Shown in pieces: positions 29,433 through 30,003 of a stretch of DNA of 30,003 nucleotides. The stretch is from contig BQKZ01008242.1 of NCBI GenBank assembly GCA_036244855.1, positions 1 to 30,003 of the forward strand. Direction: 5' to 3'. How positions within the stretch are numbered: position 1 is the first letter of the stretch; each line of letters opens with the position of its first letter. A program made the position numbers and the translations under genes. The notes beneath the pieces were generated by a model that saw only the letters and a list, made by a program, of their open reading frames with translations, had not been told where the DNA came from and searched no databases. The stretch is from Temnopleurus reevesii. Taxonomy: Eukaryota > Echinodermata > Echinoidea > Temnopleuroida > Temnopleuridae.

Positions 29433-30003
29433 ATTGAGTTTATTCTATGTCACTTGTTCAGACTCCATCTCCGAGAATAAAAATAGATTCTCCAGGCCAA
29501 AACGAGATGTAGGGGGTTGAGGATGTTACATTATGTATGCAGACACTGGGGAGTGTGCCTCATCCATCATCTTCTGTCAACATCTGACAAGAAATATTAA
29601 GAAATAATTTAAAAAAAAAGATATGTGAACATTTGTCACAGATTTGTTTTAAAAAAATCAATGCCTGATCTCCATATTCAAATATACAGACAGATGTGTG
29701 GACAGACAGTTACACACACATAAGGAGTCTGTTCTATACTTCCTTGTTCAGACCTCAGTTGCAAGGCCAAAAAGAGATTCTTCAAGCAAAAAAAAAAAAG
29801 ATCAAGGGGGTGATGATATTACATTATGAATGCAAACACTAAGGGAGTGTGCCTTATCCATCATCTTCTGTTAACATTGAATTGGAAATTTATATGAATT
29901 CTTTTTTTAAAGATATGTGAAAGTTTGCCAAATATCACAGATTTTGTCTTGGAAAAATCAATGCCCTGTCATACAAATAGACAAAAAACAGATGCATGGA
30001 CAG

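Larger units (their letters stand above)
28270..30003 (+). repeat. Degenerate array, unit about 290-365 bp, running off the window end
   Basis: The landmark GATGATGTT.CATTATGTATGC lies at about 28380, 28841, 29206, 29518 and 29811. Spacings are 461 (294 without the inserted hairpin), 365, 312 and 293 bp. Each unit also has TTTCATCCATTATCTT.TGTCAACA, an A-run with AAAGATATGTG, a TTTGTC.CAGATTTGTTT block, AGACAGA-rich words, and GAGTCTGTTCTATAC..CCTTGTTCAGACT. The last bases of the window are still unit sequence. Confidence 0.88.

Overview
This is a eukaryotic, animal nuclear genomic window. It is AT-rich and mostly non-coding, with spliceosomal exon signals, tRNA-derived SINEs, 5'-truncated non-LTR retrotransposon ends, several MITE-like hairpin elements and many decayed tandem arrays. 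The repeat styles (CR1-type 3' end with an ATT tail, SINE with a box A/B head and an ATT-type tail, hairpin elements starting GAGGTGTTTCACC) suggest a marine deuterostome. An echinoderm, perhaps a sea urchin, is my best guess, but this is inference.

The one gene I can support lies on the minus strand: a stomatin/band-7 family gene whose 5' part spans most of the window. Two alternative first coding exons, both 70 nt and both ending in phase 1, lie at 25485-25554 and 20415-20484. They encode related 23-residue N termini sharing the motif KEPAF..IIG. Either can join the acceptor of exon 2 (7965-8071), which encodes the cysteine-containing hydrophobic hairpin of stomatins and ends in phase 0. 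The SPFH/band-7 domain exons are not visible and should lie beyond position 1.

From low to high coordinates: 1-7.9 kb is part of intron 2, with a thrice-repeated segment, two short terminal-inverted-repeat elements and a pyrimidine-rich array. 8.0-9.3 kb holds exon 2 followed by six decayed copies of its acceptor plus 5' half. 9.3-11.4 kb is featureless AT-rich DNA. 11.6-13.7 kb is an array of about 470-bp units carrying a SINE inside the unit. 14.0-14.2 kb is a MITE. 14.56-19.74 kb is a degenerate array of about 220-bp units interrupted by a SINE, a CR1-like LINE end, a hairpin relic and a 586-bp inverted repeat. 20.4-21.9 kb holds alternative exon 1b, its CpG-containing upstream region and an array of 143-231-bp units with (TG)n, which includes a copy of that upstream region. 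22.8-23.2 kb has GA microsatellites. 23.29-24.52 kb is an L1/Tx1-type LINE end with target-site duplications. 25.07-25.55 kb holds a near-perfect 167-bp hairpin and exon 1a. 26-28.2 kb contains a SINE and two more MITE copies. 28.3 kb to the end is a further array (about 290-365 bp per unit) interrupted by a second 167-bp hairpin.

The main theme is a single gene whose introns have been expanded by independent tandem amplification of local sequence, at least once including exon and splice-acceptor sequence, with transposons later landing in the arrays. I saw no convincing second protein gene, no functional RNA gene and no CRISPR array.
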